Shown here: one piece after another, positions 43,373 to 52,639 of the stretch
How positions within the stretch are numbered: position 1 is the first letter of the stretch
How the letters are laid out: each line of letters opens with the position of its first letter
Source of the DNA: an uncultured Sphingomonadaceae bacterium
GTDB taxonomy: Bacteria > Pseudomonadota > Alphaproteobacteria > Sphingomonadales > Sphingomonadaceae
DNA length: 64,000 bases
Assembly: GCA_947499255.1 (NCBI GenBank)
Contig: CANMNF010000003.1
Coordinates: 1 to 64,000, forward strand
Direction: 5' to 3'
Position numbers and translations under genes: made by a program
The notes under the pieces: generated by a model
Databases searched by the model: none
Told to the model about the DNA's origin: nothing
Seen by the model: only the letters and a program-made list of their open reading frames with translations

Positions 43373-44023
43373 GTGAATGCCAAGACTTGTGCGACTGATC
43401 CTCATGTCATCGATCTTCCAGGTGAGGTGGTTTATGATGAAGTCGTGCCATCGCGACTGTACTGGCAGCACCTTGTCAAGGCGGGGCAGCAGCTTCGGAT
43501 TATTGACCTAGAAGGCAATCAGGCCGTCGATTTGCTGATCTATTTTGCCGATGACGATGCCGAGCGATACAGCGCGCAAGATACCATGGCCGCGCAGGGC
43601 AATCTGTTTTTGCGCAATGGTGCCGTGCTGCTTTCGAATGAAGGGCGCGCAATGATGACCATTGTGGATACCTCGGTCGCCTATCATGATACCATTGGCG
43701 GGGCGTGTTCGGTGGAATCCAATGCACTGCGATATGGACATCACACCAAGGCGCAGCATGCCTGCGTTGAAAATTATCTCAAAGCAAGCCTTCCAGCAGG
43801 GCGCAGTAAACGCGACATCGTCTCCAACGTAAATTTTTTCATGAATGTCCCTGTTGAACAGGACGGTGCTCTGGGTATCGTCGATGGTATTTCAGCGCCC
43901 GGCCTGAGCGTCGATCTACGGGCTGAAATGGATGTTGTCGTGCTGGTGTCGAACTGCCCCCAGATCAACAATCCCTGCAATGGATTTAACCCAACTCCTG
44001 TGCGAATGATTATCTCGGAATGA
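43373..44023 (+). CDS. DUF1989 urea carboxylase-associated protein, second subunit of the likely carboxyguanidine deiminase
   Basis: The 216-residue protein is the second DUF1989 member: GQQLRIIDLEGNQAVDLLIYFADD, YHDTIGGACSVESNALRYG (Cys/His), NFFMNVPVEQDGALGIVDG and LVSNCPQINNPCNGFNPTPVRMII. It should pair with the preceding protein as CgdA/CgdB. I set the start at GTG 43373, with AAAGGA nine bases upstream; the frame extends upstream inside the other gene. The stop overlaps the carboxylase start by ATGA (44020-44023). Confidence 0.83.
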   Translation: MNAKTCATDPHVIDLPGEVVYDEVVPSRLYWQHLVKAGQQLRIIDLEGNQAVDLLIYFADDDAERYSAQDTMAAQGNLFLRNGAVLLSNEGRAMMTIVDTSVAYHDTIGGACSVESNALRYGHHTKAQHACVENYLKASLPAGRSKRDIVSNVNFFMNVPVEQDGALGIVDGISAPGLSVDLRAEMDVVVLVSNCPQINNPCNGFNPTPVRMIISE

Positions 44024-47000
44024 CCAACAAGACGGTACTTGTCGCAAACCGCGGCGCAATTGCCACCCGCATAATCCGGACACTGCGCAAGATGGGCTAT
44101 CGCTCGGTTGCGGTATATTCCCAGGTTGATGCTGATTCGCTGCATGTGACACAGGCTGATGAGGCCGTGTGTATTGGACCTGCACCTGCTGCCGAAAGCT
44201 ATCTCAACATCCCGGCAGTGATCGCCGCTGCCAAACAGACAGGCGCAGGCTTTATCCACCCTGGATACGGTTTTCTTGCTGAGAACACGGAATTTGCGCG
44301 CGCGTGCGAAGATGCTGGCATTGTCTTTATCGGCCCGAGACCCGAACATATAGAAACTTTCGGCCTCAAACACAGCGCTCGCCGACTGGCTTCAGAGCAA
44401 GGCGTACCTTTGGCGCCTGGCACCGGATTGTTAACCGATGTGGATGAAGCGATACGCGCTGCCAATGGTATCGGTTATCCGGTCATCCTGAAGGCTACGG
44501 CTGGCGGGGGCGGTATCGGGATGCGCATTTGCCAAAGTGCGTCTGATGTACGCGAAGGCTTCGCCACCGTAGTGCGCCAAGGCGAAGCCAGTTTCGGCGA
44601 TGCAGGCGTATTCCTTGAACGCTACATCGATACAGCGCGTCATATTGAAGTGCAGATCTTTGGTGATGGGCAGGGCGGCGTCATGCCGCTTGGCGAACGC
44701 GATTGTTCTTTGCAACGGCGCAATCAGAAAGTTGTCGAGGAAGCGCCCGCTCCGCGTTTGTTTGCAGCTGTTCGCAAAGATTTGATAGCGGCCGCGGTGC
44801 GCCTTGCCCAAGCAGCGCATTACCGATCCGCTGGTACGGTTGAGTTTCTCTTCGATGCCGAGCGGCAAGAATTCTATTTTCTTGAAATGAACACGCGCCT
44901 GCAAGTCGAACACGGTGTCACCGAAGAGGTGATGGGTATCGACATTGTCGAATGGATGATCCGCGGGGCTGCAGGGGATTATTCCTTCATGGATCGCTCA
45001 CCACCAACTCCGCGTGGCCATTCGATCCAGGTGCGCCTTTATGCCGAGGATCCAGCGCTGGATTATCGTCCAACCACAGGTACGCTTTCGGCGCTGGAGT
45101 TTCCTGACACCATCCGTGCCGAGACATGGTGCGCACCGGGCAGCACCGTTAGCGCGTGGTATGATCCCATGATCGCAAAACTGATCACCCATGCCGAAAC
45201 GCGCGAGGAAGCGCTTGTCGCCATGCGCGATGCGCTTGATCAGAGCCGCATTGACGGGGTTGAGACCAATCTGCGCTGGCTGCGTGATGTATTACGAGAC
45301 GAACGTTTTGCCCAAGGGCAGGTGACCACGCAATTGCTCGATACAATCGGCTATGTCCCGCACAGCGTGCGCGTAATCTCGGGCGGCACGGCAACCACGG
45401 TGCAGGACTGGCCGGGACGTGAGCGGCTTTGGGCCGTGGGCGTACCGCCTTCTGGACCGATGGATGACCGATCATTCCGGACCGGAAATTTGCTGCTTGG
45501 CAATCCCGAAGGAACGCCGGGGCTGGAAGTCACTTTCACCGGACCAACTTTGCAATTCAACACATCTGCGCGGATCTGCATAACCGGCGCCAATTTCGAT
45601 GCCAAACTCGATGGCGAGCCATTGGAACGCCATGTGGCCATTGATGTTGCCGCCGGTCAGACCTTGATGCTTGGGCGCGTGTCGGGTGGCGGGATGCGCG
45701 GTTATATCCTTTTCGCAGGTGGTCTTGATGTTCCGTCTTACCTGGATAGCCACGCGACGTTTGAACTTGGCCAGTTTGGTGGCCATGCCGGACGCCGGCT
45801 TCTGGCTGGCGATACGTTGCACCTTGCAGATCACGCCATTGCGCACGATCCGGGTCCGGTTGCTCAGCAAGGTGAGTTTGGCAATTTGTGGACTTTGCGG
45901 GTGATGTATGGCCCCCATGGCGCGCCGGACTTCTTTACCGAGGGGGATATCGCCAAAATACTCGAGGCCGAATGGCAGGTGCATTATAATTCCAACCGAA
46001 CTGGCGTGCGTCTGGTTGGGCCTAAACCGGAATGGGCACGCAAGGATGGTGGTGAGGCCGGACTGCATCCGTCCAACATTCATGACAATCCTTATGCAAT
46101 TGGCGCAGTTGATTTCACCGGAGATATGCCGATCATTCTGGGTCCGGATGGCCCCTCGCTTGGCGGATTTGTATGCCCCTTCGTCGTGATCGCAGCGGAT
46201 CGCTGGAAAATCGGTCAGCTTGCGCCCGGCAACCGCCTGCGGTTTCAGCCTGTAACCATTGAAGCCGCGCAAGCATCCAGCCGAGCGGGAATGACTGCGG
46301 CGCCCCATCACACAGATGCCGACTGCGATGTGTCCGAGCTCTCCCCCATTCTTGCCGAAACACCCCAAGAAGGAATGCGTCCGCACACGGTCTACCGCCA
46401 GCAGGGTGATCGCAACATTCTGGTCGAGTATGGCCCCATCGTTCTCGACATCGAACTGCGCATCCGTGTCCATGCCTTAATGCAGGTGATGGAAGAAAAG
46501 GCCTTGCCAGGCGTTATCGATATTGTGCCTGGTATTCGTTCGTTGCAATTGCATTTTGACGACCGGTTGCTCGATCAGGCAGGAGCGCTTCGAGCACTTA
46601 TGCGAGCCGAAGGCGAACTGGGCGATCTGGAGGACTTCGTGGTCCCCTCACGCATTGTTCACCTGCCACTGAGCTGGCGTGATCCAGCGACAATCGAAAC
46701 GATTGAAAAGTACGTGGCAGCGGTTCGCGAAGACGCGCCCTGGTGCCCTGATAATATCGAATTCATTCGCCGTATCAACGGTTTAGATAATGCCGAGGCG
46801 GTGCGGGATACTGTCTTTGACGCCAGTTATCTGGTCATGGGACTTGGCGATGTGTATCTGGGTGCGCCTGTGGCAACCCCTGTCGATCCGCGGCACCGTC
46901 TGGTCACGACAAAGTATAACCCGGCGCGCACCTGGACCCCGCCCAATGTAGTTGGCATTGGCGGTGCTTATATGTGTATTTATGGCATGGAAGGCCCCGG

Positions 47001-47616
47001 GGGATATCAGCTGTTTGGCCGCACCATTCAGGTTTGGAATACACACCGGCAAACCGAAGCTTTCAAGGAAGGAAAACCATGGCTGCTGCGCTTTTTCGAT
47101 CAGATCCGCTTCTTCGAAGTCAGCGCTGAGGAGCTTGAAAGCTGGCGCAAGGATTTCCCCGCTGGTCGCCGTTCCATCGAAGTGGAACACTCGCAATTTC
47201 GTTTGGCGGACTATCGCAGCTTCCTCGCAGACAATGCCGCAGAGATTAAAGCGTTTGAAGACGTGCGGCAAAACGCATTCGATGCCGAGCGCGCCGAATG
47301 GGAGCGCAATGGCGAGTTTGACCGCGTATCGGAGCTGACTGAAGACATCGCCGGTGGATCGCTCGACGCTCCTGTTGTTGACATTCCCGAAGGCGCTGAA
47401 GTGGTTGAAGCACCATTTGGCGGCAATGTTTGGAAGTTGCTGGTCAAAGAAGGGGACACGGTGGAAGCTGGGCAGACAATTGCGTTGATTGAGGCGATGA
47501 AGATGGAATGCCCTTTGGAAAGTCCGGGAGCAGGTACGATTTCCGCGCTTTATATCGAAGAACGTCAGGCCATTGAACCAGGCGTTCCTCTTCTCGCGCT
47601 GACAGTTGCACAATGA
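44020..47616 (+). CDS. Biotin-dependent guanidine/urea carboxylase
   Basis: The 1198-residue enzyme has a biotin carboxylase domain (residues 1 to about 450, ATP-grasp KATAGGGGIGMR), a KipA-like domain (about 455-760, starting at GGTATTVQDWPGRERLWAVG), a KipI-like domain (about 790-1000, starting at YRQQGDRNILVEYGP), and a C-terminal biotinyl domain with EAMKMECP, where Lys 1161 takes biotin. It carboxylates guanidine or urea with bicarbonate and ATP. In the motif AIGAVDFTGDMP residue 698 is Asp; from memory, urea carboxylases carry Asn at this position and guanidine carboxylases Asp, which with the CgdAB-like neighbours favours guanidine. It overlaps the next gene by four bases. Confidence 0.88.
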   Translation: MTNKTVLVANRGAIATRIIRTLRKMGYRSVAVYSQVDADSLHVTQADEAVCIGPAPAAESYLNIPAVIAAAKQTGAGFIHPGYGFLAENTEFARACEDAGIVFIGPRPEHIETFGLKHSARRLASEQGVPLAPGTGLLTDVDEAIRAANGIGYPVILKATAGGGGIGMRICQSASDVREGFATVVRQGEASFGDAGVFLERYIDTARHIEVQIFGDGQGGVMPLGERDCSLQRRNQKVVEEAPAPRLFAAVRKDLIAAAVRLAQAAHYRSAGTVEFLFDAERQEFYFLEMNTRLQVEHGVTEEVMGIDIVEWMIRGAAGDYSFMDRSPPTPRGHSIQVRLYAEDPALDYRPTTGTLSALEFPDTIRAETWCAPGSTVSAWYDPMIAKLITHAETREEALVAMRDALDQSRIDGVETNLRWLRDVLRDERFAQGQVTTQLLDTIGYVPHSVRVISGGTATTVQDWPGRERLWAVGVPPSGPMDDRSFRTGNLLLGNPEGTPGLEVTFTGPTLQFNTSARICITGANFDAKLDGEPLERHVAIDVAAGQTLMLGRVSGGGMRGYILFAGGLDVPSYLDSHATFELGQFGGHAGRRLLAGDTLHLADHAIAHDPGPVAQQGEFGNLWTLRVMYGPHGAPDFFTEGDIAKILEAEWQVHYNSNRTGVRLVGPKPEWARKDGGEAGLHPSNIHDNPYAIGAVDFTGDMPIILGPDGPSLGGFVCPFVVIAADRWKIGQLAPGNRLRFQPVTIEAAQASSRAGMTAAPHHTDADCDVSELSPILAETPQEGMRPHTVYRQQGDRNILVEYGPIVLDIELRIRVHALMQVMEEKALPGVIDIVPGIRSLQLHFDDRLLDQAGALRALMRAEGELGDLEDFVVPSRIVHLPLSWRDPATIETIEKYVAAVREDAPWCPDNIEFIRRINGLDNAEAVRDTVFDASYLVMGLGDVYLGAPVATPVDPRHRLVTTKYNPARTWTPPNVVGIGGAYMCIYGMEGPGGYQLFGRTIQVWNTHRQTEAFKEGKPWLLRFFDQIRFFEVSAEELESWRKDFPAGRRSIEVEHSQFRLADYRSFLADNAAEIKAFEDVRQNAFDAERAEWERNGEFDRVSELTEDIAGGSLDAPVVDIPEGAEVVEAPFGGNVWKLLVKEGDTVEAGQTIALIEAMKMECPLESPGAGTISALYIEERQAIEPGVPLLALTVAQ

Positions 47617-49379
47617 CGGCGCCTGATCGCCACAGCGCGGCGGCCATTGCTGCAAAGGTCAATGCCGGTGAGCTGCATGCTGAAGATGTCGCGCGCGCTG
47701 CGCTGGCGCGTATCGAGGCATATGATAAGGTGCAGCCGCAAGTCTGGATCAGCAGGGTTAAAGAGGACGACGTTCTCGCAGCTGCACGCGCTGTCTCAGA
47801 CCGGCTTGCTGCGGGTGAGAACTTGCCTCTTGCCGGCGTGCCCTTCGCGGCGAAAGACAACATTGATGTCGCGGGCATGGAAACAACGGCGGGCTGTCCT
47901 GCTTTCGCCTACACAGCTGAGGCGTCGGCCACGGTTACGAAAAAGCTGATTGCTGCAGGTGCGGTGTTCATAGGCAAGACCAATCTTGACCAGTTCGCAA
48001 CCGGGCTGGTTGGCACGCGCAGCCCTTATGGCATCCCCCGAAATGCTTCAAACCTTGCATATGTAAGTGGAGGCTCAAGCTCAGGCTCCGCCGTTGCGGT
48101 GGCGGCGGGGCTGGTGCCCATTGCACTAGGTACTGATACAGCAGGTTCAGGCCGGGTGCCCGCAGCCTTTAACCACCTTATCGGCCTTAAGCCCAGCAAA
48201 GGGCGCTGGAGCACCAAAGGTCTTGTACCTGCCTGTCGCTCGCTCGACTGCATCAGCGTTTTTGCCGATAGCCTGGCTGATGCAAAACTGGTGGACGATG
48301 TGCTCGCTGGTTTCGATCCGGGTGACCCGTTTTCGAAGCCATTGGCAAACCAAACAATCTCAACGGCACGCATTGGCGTGCCGAAGCCTGATCAGCGGGG
48401 TTTCTTTGGCGATGCGCGGTCAGAATATCTGTATGATCGTGCGCTCGAAATATTGGCAGGGCAGGGCGAGATTGTGGAACTCGATATTGCCTTCCTGAAT
48501 GAAACCGCCAGCCTGCTTTATACCGGCCCCTGGGTCGCAGAGCGAACCGCGGCGCTAAAGACACTTCTGGAGGAAAACCCTGAGGCCATAGAAGAAACGG
48601 TGCGCACCATCGTTTCAGGCGGCACGGATATCACTGCAGTCGCGCTGTTTGAGGGCATGTACCGTTTGCGCGAATTGCAAGGCATGGCGCGTGATATGTG
48701 GGACGATGTTGACATACTGGCATTCCCCACCACTGGAACGACCTATCGTGTGGCAGAGTTGCTGGCTGCCCCGATTGCTCTCAATTCAAACCTGGGCCTC
48801 TACACCAATTTCGTCAATCTGCTCGATATGGCGGCGCTTGCCGTGCCTGCTGGGCAAAGAGACAACGGGACAGGGTTTGGCATCACGCTCATCGGTCCGG
48901 CAGATACAGATCAAGCTCTGCTGAAAGCTGCCCAAACCTATGTTGAGGCGGCGGATCTTCCCGCACCTCCCCCACTTGATAAGGATGGAATGATGGAAAC
49001 TGTAAAACTCGCTGTGGTTGGTGCACATCTTAAGGATATGCCGCTGCATTGGCAGCTGACATCGCGCGATGCAGTGTTTGTTGGCGTAGACAAGACCGCG
49101 CCGACGTATCGGCTCTATGCAATAGCCAATAGCACGCCGCCAAAACCTGCTCTGATCCATTCCGAAGATGGCGCAGCTATCGAGGTCGAAGTTTATGAGC
49201 TTGATGCAGCTGCCTTCGGTTCCTTCGTAGCAGAAGTGCCTGCGCCGCTTGCGATTGGCACAGTAACTTTGGCGGATGGCAGCAGCGTTAAAGGTTTTGT
49301 CGCTGAACCACGGGCGATGATCGATGCCGAAGATATTACCCAATTGGGCGGTTGGCGTGCCTTTATTGCGCGCGGATAG
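47613..49379 (+). CDS. atzF: Allophanate hydrolase
   Basis: The 588-residue enzyme is an amidase-signature protein with the Ser-cisSer-Lys triad: Lys 81 in FAAKDNIDV, cis-Ser 155 in SGGSSSGSA and nucleophile Ser 179 in GTDTAGSGR. The C-terminal domain (from about 460, VKLAVVGAHLKDMPLHWQL) matches the allophanate hydrolase extension that completes decarboxylation. It converts allophanate to ammonia and carbon dioxide, the last step of guanidine or urea breakdown. It is the last gene of the overlapping operon that begins at 39231. Confidence 0.92.
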   Translation: MTAPDRHSAAAIAAKVNAGELHAEDVARAALARIEAYDKVQPQVWISRVKEDDVLAAARAVSDRLAAGENLPLAGVPFAAKDNIDVAGMETTAGCPAFAYTAEASATVTKKLIAAGAVFIGKTNLDQFATGLVGTRSPYGIPRNASNLAYVSGGSSSGSAVAVAAGLVPIALGTDTAGSGRVPAAFNHLIGLKPSKGRWSTKGLVPACRSLDCISVFADSLADAKLVDDVLAGFDPGDPFSKPLANQTISTARIGVPKPDQRGFFGDARSEYLYDRALEILAGQGEIVELDIAFLNETASLLYTGPWVAERTAALKTLLEENPEAIEETVRTIVSGGTDITAVALFEGMYRLRELQGMARDMWDDVDILAFPTTGTTYRVAELLAAPIALNSNLGLYTNFVNLLDMAALAVPAGQRDNGTGFGITLIGPADTDQALLKAAQTYVEAADLPAPPPLDKDGMMETVKLAVVGAHLKDMPLHWQLTSRDAVFVGVDKTAPTYRLYAIANSTPPKPALIHSEDGAAIEVEVYELDAAAFGSFVAEVPAPLAIGTVTLADGSSVKGFVAEPRAMIDAEDITQLGGWRAFIARG

Positions 49380-49423
49380 CTGCAAAAACGCCACAAAAAT
49401 GGCAGATGGGAAGAATTTTGCGT

Positions 49424-49449
49424 TATTACACTTGACGCGTTAGTTAATA
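49424..49449. promoter_or_regulatory. Operator-like inverted repeat TATTAC-N14-TTAATA
   Basis: Third copy of the motif, one mismatch from the perfect repeat at 39144. It lies 45 bases after the allophanate hydrolase stop and 212 bases before the hydroxylase at 49661. A TTGACG hexamer at 49433-49438 falls inside it and could be a -35 box, so binding would block transcription; no convincing -10 box is visible. Confidence 0.5.
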
Positions 49450-49660
49450 TCAATAGCCTGCAAAGAGCGACAAAGAGAAAACTCAACGTTCGTCGGGAGA
49501 GATTCTGCAATGCGCCAGGCAGTGTTCTGCTTGGCATAGGGAGTCTGTTCGTGGTCGTATGCATGAAAAACCGTTTGAAGGCCGCGCATTGCGTTCGCGG
49601 CTCGCGCGGTTGCGCAAGACCGGCAGGCTTGGCTGACTGAAATTGAGGAGATAGGACGTC

Positions 49661-50653
49661 ATGGCCGGTACACGTGTTGGTAATCGCATCATTGGTGCAG
49701 ATGCCCCTGTCACCGTTGGATGGGAAAACATCCCAAAAGTTGAAGGCGGGCCGGCAAAGCTGGCTTTCTTCACCTATTTCCAGCCGGTCATGCTCTTCGC
49801 ATTGGTGGCCTTCTGGTATTACGCTCCCAATTCTATCGCGACAGCAACGACCGCTATCATCATAGCGCTTAGCTTCAGATTTTTCTTGATCTGCCTTGAG
49901 ATGGTGATGCCGCGCCATAAGAGCTGGCAGCTGACCTGGAAAGAGCTGTGCACTGACCTTTTCTATGTGTCGTTAGGCTACACAATCTTGCGCATTGTTG
50001 ATGTGTATATCGGCAGCGAGGCCATCATTGAATTCATTCAAAGCTCTTATGACTGGGACAATCTGTCCTGGTTCACAGGGATGCCGCTATTGCTGCAGGC
50101 TTTGCTGATTTCTCTGATTTTTGATTTCGGGCAGTATTGGATGCACCGCGGCATGCACAATTGGTATCCGCTTTGGCTGACTCATGCGCCGCATCACTAT
50201 ATTACGCAGCTCAATATCAATAAAGGTGCGGTGGGCAATCCGATTGAGTTGTTCCTGATTGGCCTGGGCATTGGCGGTTTCTTTGACTTCCTGCCACGTG
50301 CTGCACTGCTTGCGGCATCTATCGGGCTCGCTATCGGCACCTATCAACACATCAATGTACGCTTTAATACGCCAATGTGGTGGCGCTTCTTGTTCAACAC
50401 CACTGAACATCACAGCGTGCACCATTCTCAAGATTTTCAGGCAAGCCGGAGCAATTACGGTGCGACCTGGATCATCTTTGATCGCATGTTCGGCACCTGT
50501 GTCGATGGCGAGGCGGAGAAGCTTGGCATGGAAGGTGGTCGCCGGATGCAAATCAAAGAAGCGATGTACTTCCCCTTCAGCGATGGGTGGCGCGCCACCC
50601 GGGACTGGTTCCGTAGCAAAACTGGCCGCCAAACGGGCGTGCCCGCCGAGTAG
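49661..50653 (+). CDS. Sterol desaturase / fatty acid hydroxylase family protein (paralog 2)
   Basis: The 330-residue membrane di-iron enzyme has the His motifs GQYWMHRGMHN, THAPHHYITQLN and EHHSVHHSQDFQASRSNYG, four or five membrane helices and a late IFDRMFGT. It is the closest relative in the window of the protein at 36809-37792. ATG 49661 has GAGGAGATAGGACGTC upstream. It follows the guanidine operon on the same strand with 281 bases between, including the operator-like motif. A ferredoxin gene 865 bases downstream could provide electrons. Confidence 0.83.
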   Translation: MAGTRVGNRIIGADAPVTVGWENIPKVEGGPAKLAFFTYFQPVMLFALVAFWYYAPNSIATATTAIIIALSFRFFLICLEMVMPRHKSWQLTWKELCTDLFYVSLGYTILRIVDVYIGSEAIIEFIQSSYDWDNLSWFTGMPLLLQALLISLIFDFGQYWMHRGMHNWYPLWLTHAPHHYITQLNINKGAVGNPIELFLIGLGIGGFFDFLPRAALLAASIGLAIGTYQHINVRFNTPMWWRFLFNTTEHHSVHHSQDFQASRSNYGATWIIFDRMFGTCVDGEAEKLGMEGGRRMQIKEAMYFPFSDGWRATRDWFRSKTGRQTGVPAE

Positions 50654-50770
50654 TCTTTCATCGACCCGCGCCATCCAAGCAGGTTGACTACCAAGATTGC
50701 AATATCCGAGTTTTCGCTAGTCAGCGAAGCCATTCGGGTGCCTGTGTGATTGAGTATTCGGAGCATTATT

Positions 50771-51478
50771 GTGTCGAAAATGCACTTCATCGACTGGATC
50801 TGGAGAGCGCGCGGCTCCGTCGAACTCAACCCGCCGATGAGCCCTGCTCAGGTTTTTGAAAAGCTCGATCCGATTTTGGATGAAGCAGATGTTACCCCTA
50901 ATGCCGATGAGGGGTCGCTAACTTACAAAAAGCACAATCCGGGCGCGCAGGACAGGCTTGCAACTTTTTCCAGTGGCAAGCTGCTTGTGCAAGAGGAAGA
51001 GGGGCAAATGCGCCTTCGTTATGACCTCAAAAGCCCGGCTCTGCGTCTTGTATTCCTTGCACCCCTTTTGTTTCTCGCAATCGCAGTAGGCACCGAAATT
51101 CTCAGCGATCACGAAAGACTGAAACAGGAACAGGAAGAAGCCGCAAAAGGCGAAGAGGAAGAGGAAGAAGACGAGGAGGAGGAGCCAAGAAACCCGATTG
51201 ACGTATTTCTTGGCGCTCCCGAACCGCTCACCCTTGAAGAAAAGAAGCAGCGTGAAGAGGAAAAGAAAGACGAAGACAAGCACTCGGCAAAGCCAGCTTA
51301 CGTCTTTGCAGGTATCTTCGCGACGCTCTGGCTGCTTGGCCGCTTTCTCGAACCGTGGCTGGTGAGACGAACCTTTCGCCGAACGCTTTTCCCGGATCAA
51401 TATCCAGAGGAGCCGATGCACATCACAGCACGTCGGACCATAGCTGGATGGTTCAAAAAAAGCACTGTGCACAGATAG
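50771..51478 (+). CDS. Two-helix membrane protein with a long acidic/charged loop, hypothetical
   Basis: The 235-residue protein (MSKMHFIDWIWRARGS...) has an N-terminal domain of about 95 residues, a membrane helix (ALRLVFLAPLLFLAIAVG), about 70 residues of almost only Glu, Lys, Asp and Arg likely to form a charged coil, a second helix (PAYVFAGIFATLWLLGRFL) and a basic C-terminus (RRTFRRTLFP). I recognise no family. GTG 50771 has GGAG seven bases upstream; ATG 50780 is the alternative. Confidence 0.65.
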   Translation: MSKMHFIDWIWRARGSVELNPPMSPAQVFEKLDPILDEADVTPNADEGSLTYKKHNPGAQDRLATFSSGKLLVQEEEGQMRLRYDLKSPALRLVFLAPLLFLAIAVGTEILSDHERLKQEQEEAAKGEEEEEEDEEEEPRNPIDVFLGAPEPLTLEEKKQREEEKKDEDKHSAKPAYVFAGIFATLWLLGRFLEPWLVRRTFRRTLFPDQYPEEPMHITARRTIAGWFKKSTVHR

Positions 51479-51517
51479 TTATTGTAATATCGCTCCAATC
51501 CAAATGAAGGTTCATTC

Positions 51518-51835
51518 ATGATTACACTTAAAGTCCGGGACCGCGCAGACGCAGATCATGCCATCGAAACGAGTGCCGATGGCACGTTAATGGAAGCCAT
51601 TCGCGATGCCGGTATCGCGGATGATTTTGCGCTATGCGGTGGGAACTGTTCGTGCGCGACCTGCCATGTCGTAATCGATCCCGCATTCATGCAAAAACTG
51701 GACGCTGCATCATCTGACGAAGAGGAACTGCTGGAAGGTTCAAGCGAACGTCAGAAAAGCTCCAGACTGTCTTGTCAGGTCGCACTGACAGGCGAATTGG
51801 ATGGTATGCAATTACACATCGCTCAAGCGGACTGA
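51518..51835 (+). CDS. Adrenodoxin-type [2Fe-2S] ferredoxin
   Basis: The 105-residue ferredoxin has ligands Cys40, Cys46, Cys49 and Cys86 in the C-x5-C-x2-C...C spacing of vertebrate/bacterial hydroxylase ferredoxins (CGGNCSCATCHV). Such proteins feed electrons to cytochromes P450 or other oxygenases. GAAGGT precedes ATG 51518. No reductase is encoded nearby. The nearest oxygenase-type gene is the hydroxylase at 49661; that partnership is a guess. Confidence 0.9.
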   Translation: MITLKVRDRADADHAIETSADGTLMEAIRDAGIADDFALCGGNCSCATCHVVIDPAFMQKLDAASSDEEELLEGSSERQKSSRLSCQVALTGELDGMQLHIAQAD

Positions 51836-51922
51836 TAAGAAATTCAACCATTATGCAAGCCGGGCTTGGCGAGGAATGTTCGGGCGACCTAGCTTGCATT
51901 TTTTGGTAAGAGGGACGCCAGT

Positions 51923-52588
51923 ATGGTTTTGAAAAACGCGCGCTTCGCATTGGCAAGTCTTGTTATTTGCGCGATGGGTTCAGCATGCACTTCGCAGGAT
52001 GCGTCTAGTGTGACCAGTGAAGCGCCGGGCGAGGCGGATAGTTCCGCTGCCCCGGCAGTGGGCGAGCAGACTTACTGGATCCCTGCCGATTTTGACGTGC
52101 CTGTTCTTGTAGAAACTGAGGATTTCGTAATCGTCCCGCTCGGCCCTGAATTGGTCGATCTCGATTTTGAAGCCTACATGTCATCCATTGAGCACTTGCA
52201 GCAAACTTTCACGCGCAGCACCAGCTGGCCGCGAGAAGGCATCACCGATGCCGATGCAATGTTGGACATGGAAACAGAGGAGGCCCGTTTCAACGCGCGC
52301 GAATCCTTTGCTTTTGCCGTTCTCACGCCTGATCGAAAGCGCGAGCGTGGGTGTGTGTATGTTTATCCAAGTGACGTCGAAGGCTATGATGCAGTCATCA
52401 CGATGTGGGTGACCAAAGCCGAATATGATGCCGGCTTCGATGCTGAATTATACGATTGGGTTACCAACTGGATTGCCGAGGACTGGCCATTTGAAGACCC
52501 GGCTTATCCGGGGCGCGCGATTGAATGGGATATTTGGGACGCCCTCACTGCGGCCGATGGCGATGCGGCGGTAAGCGAAGAAACGTAA
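51923..52588 (+). CDS. Lipoprotein with an acetyltransferase-like domain, hypothetical
   Basis: The 221-residue protein has a lipoprotein signal (ALASLVICAMGSAC, Cys 22), a Ser/Ala-rich linker and then a domain that matches the cytosolic protein encoded convergently at 52640-53200. Shared motifs are RxSFAxxxxxxD, GCVYVxP, YDAxxxxW and WPFExxAYPGR. The central GCVYV strand and flanks resemble GNAT N-acetyltransferases, but the acetyl-CoA loop is not obvious. It is predicted to be outside the cytoplasm, where acetyl-CoA is absent, so its role should differ. Confidence 0.65.
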   Translation: MVLKNARFALASLVICAMGSACTSQDASSVTSEAPGEADSSAAPAVGEQTYWIPADFDVPVLVETEDFVIVPLGPELVDLDFEAYMSSIEHLQQTFTRSTSWPREGITDADAMLDMETEEARFNARESFAFAVLTPDRKRERGCVYVYPSDVEGYDAVITMWVTKAEYDAGFDAELYDWVTNWIAEDWPFEDPAYPGRAIEWDIWDALTAADGDAAVSEET

Positions 52589-52612
52589 AGCTTAAACCCG
52601 GTTTAGAAAAGC

Positions 52613-52629
52613 AGCCTTTGAAGAAGGCT
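52613..52629. terminator. Small hairpin between convergent paralogs
   Basis: AGCCTT-TGAAG-AAGGCT lies between the stops at 52588 and 52640. The six-pair stem without a T-run makes it a weak candidate terminator. Confidence 0.35.
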
Positions 52630-52639
52630 GGAGGCAAGC

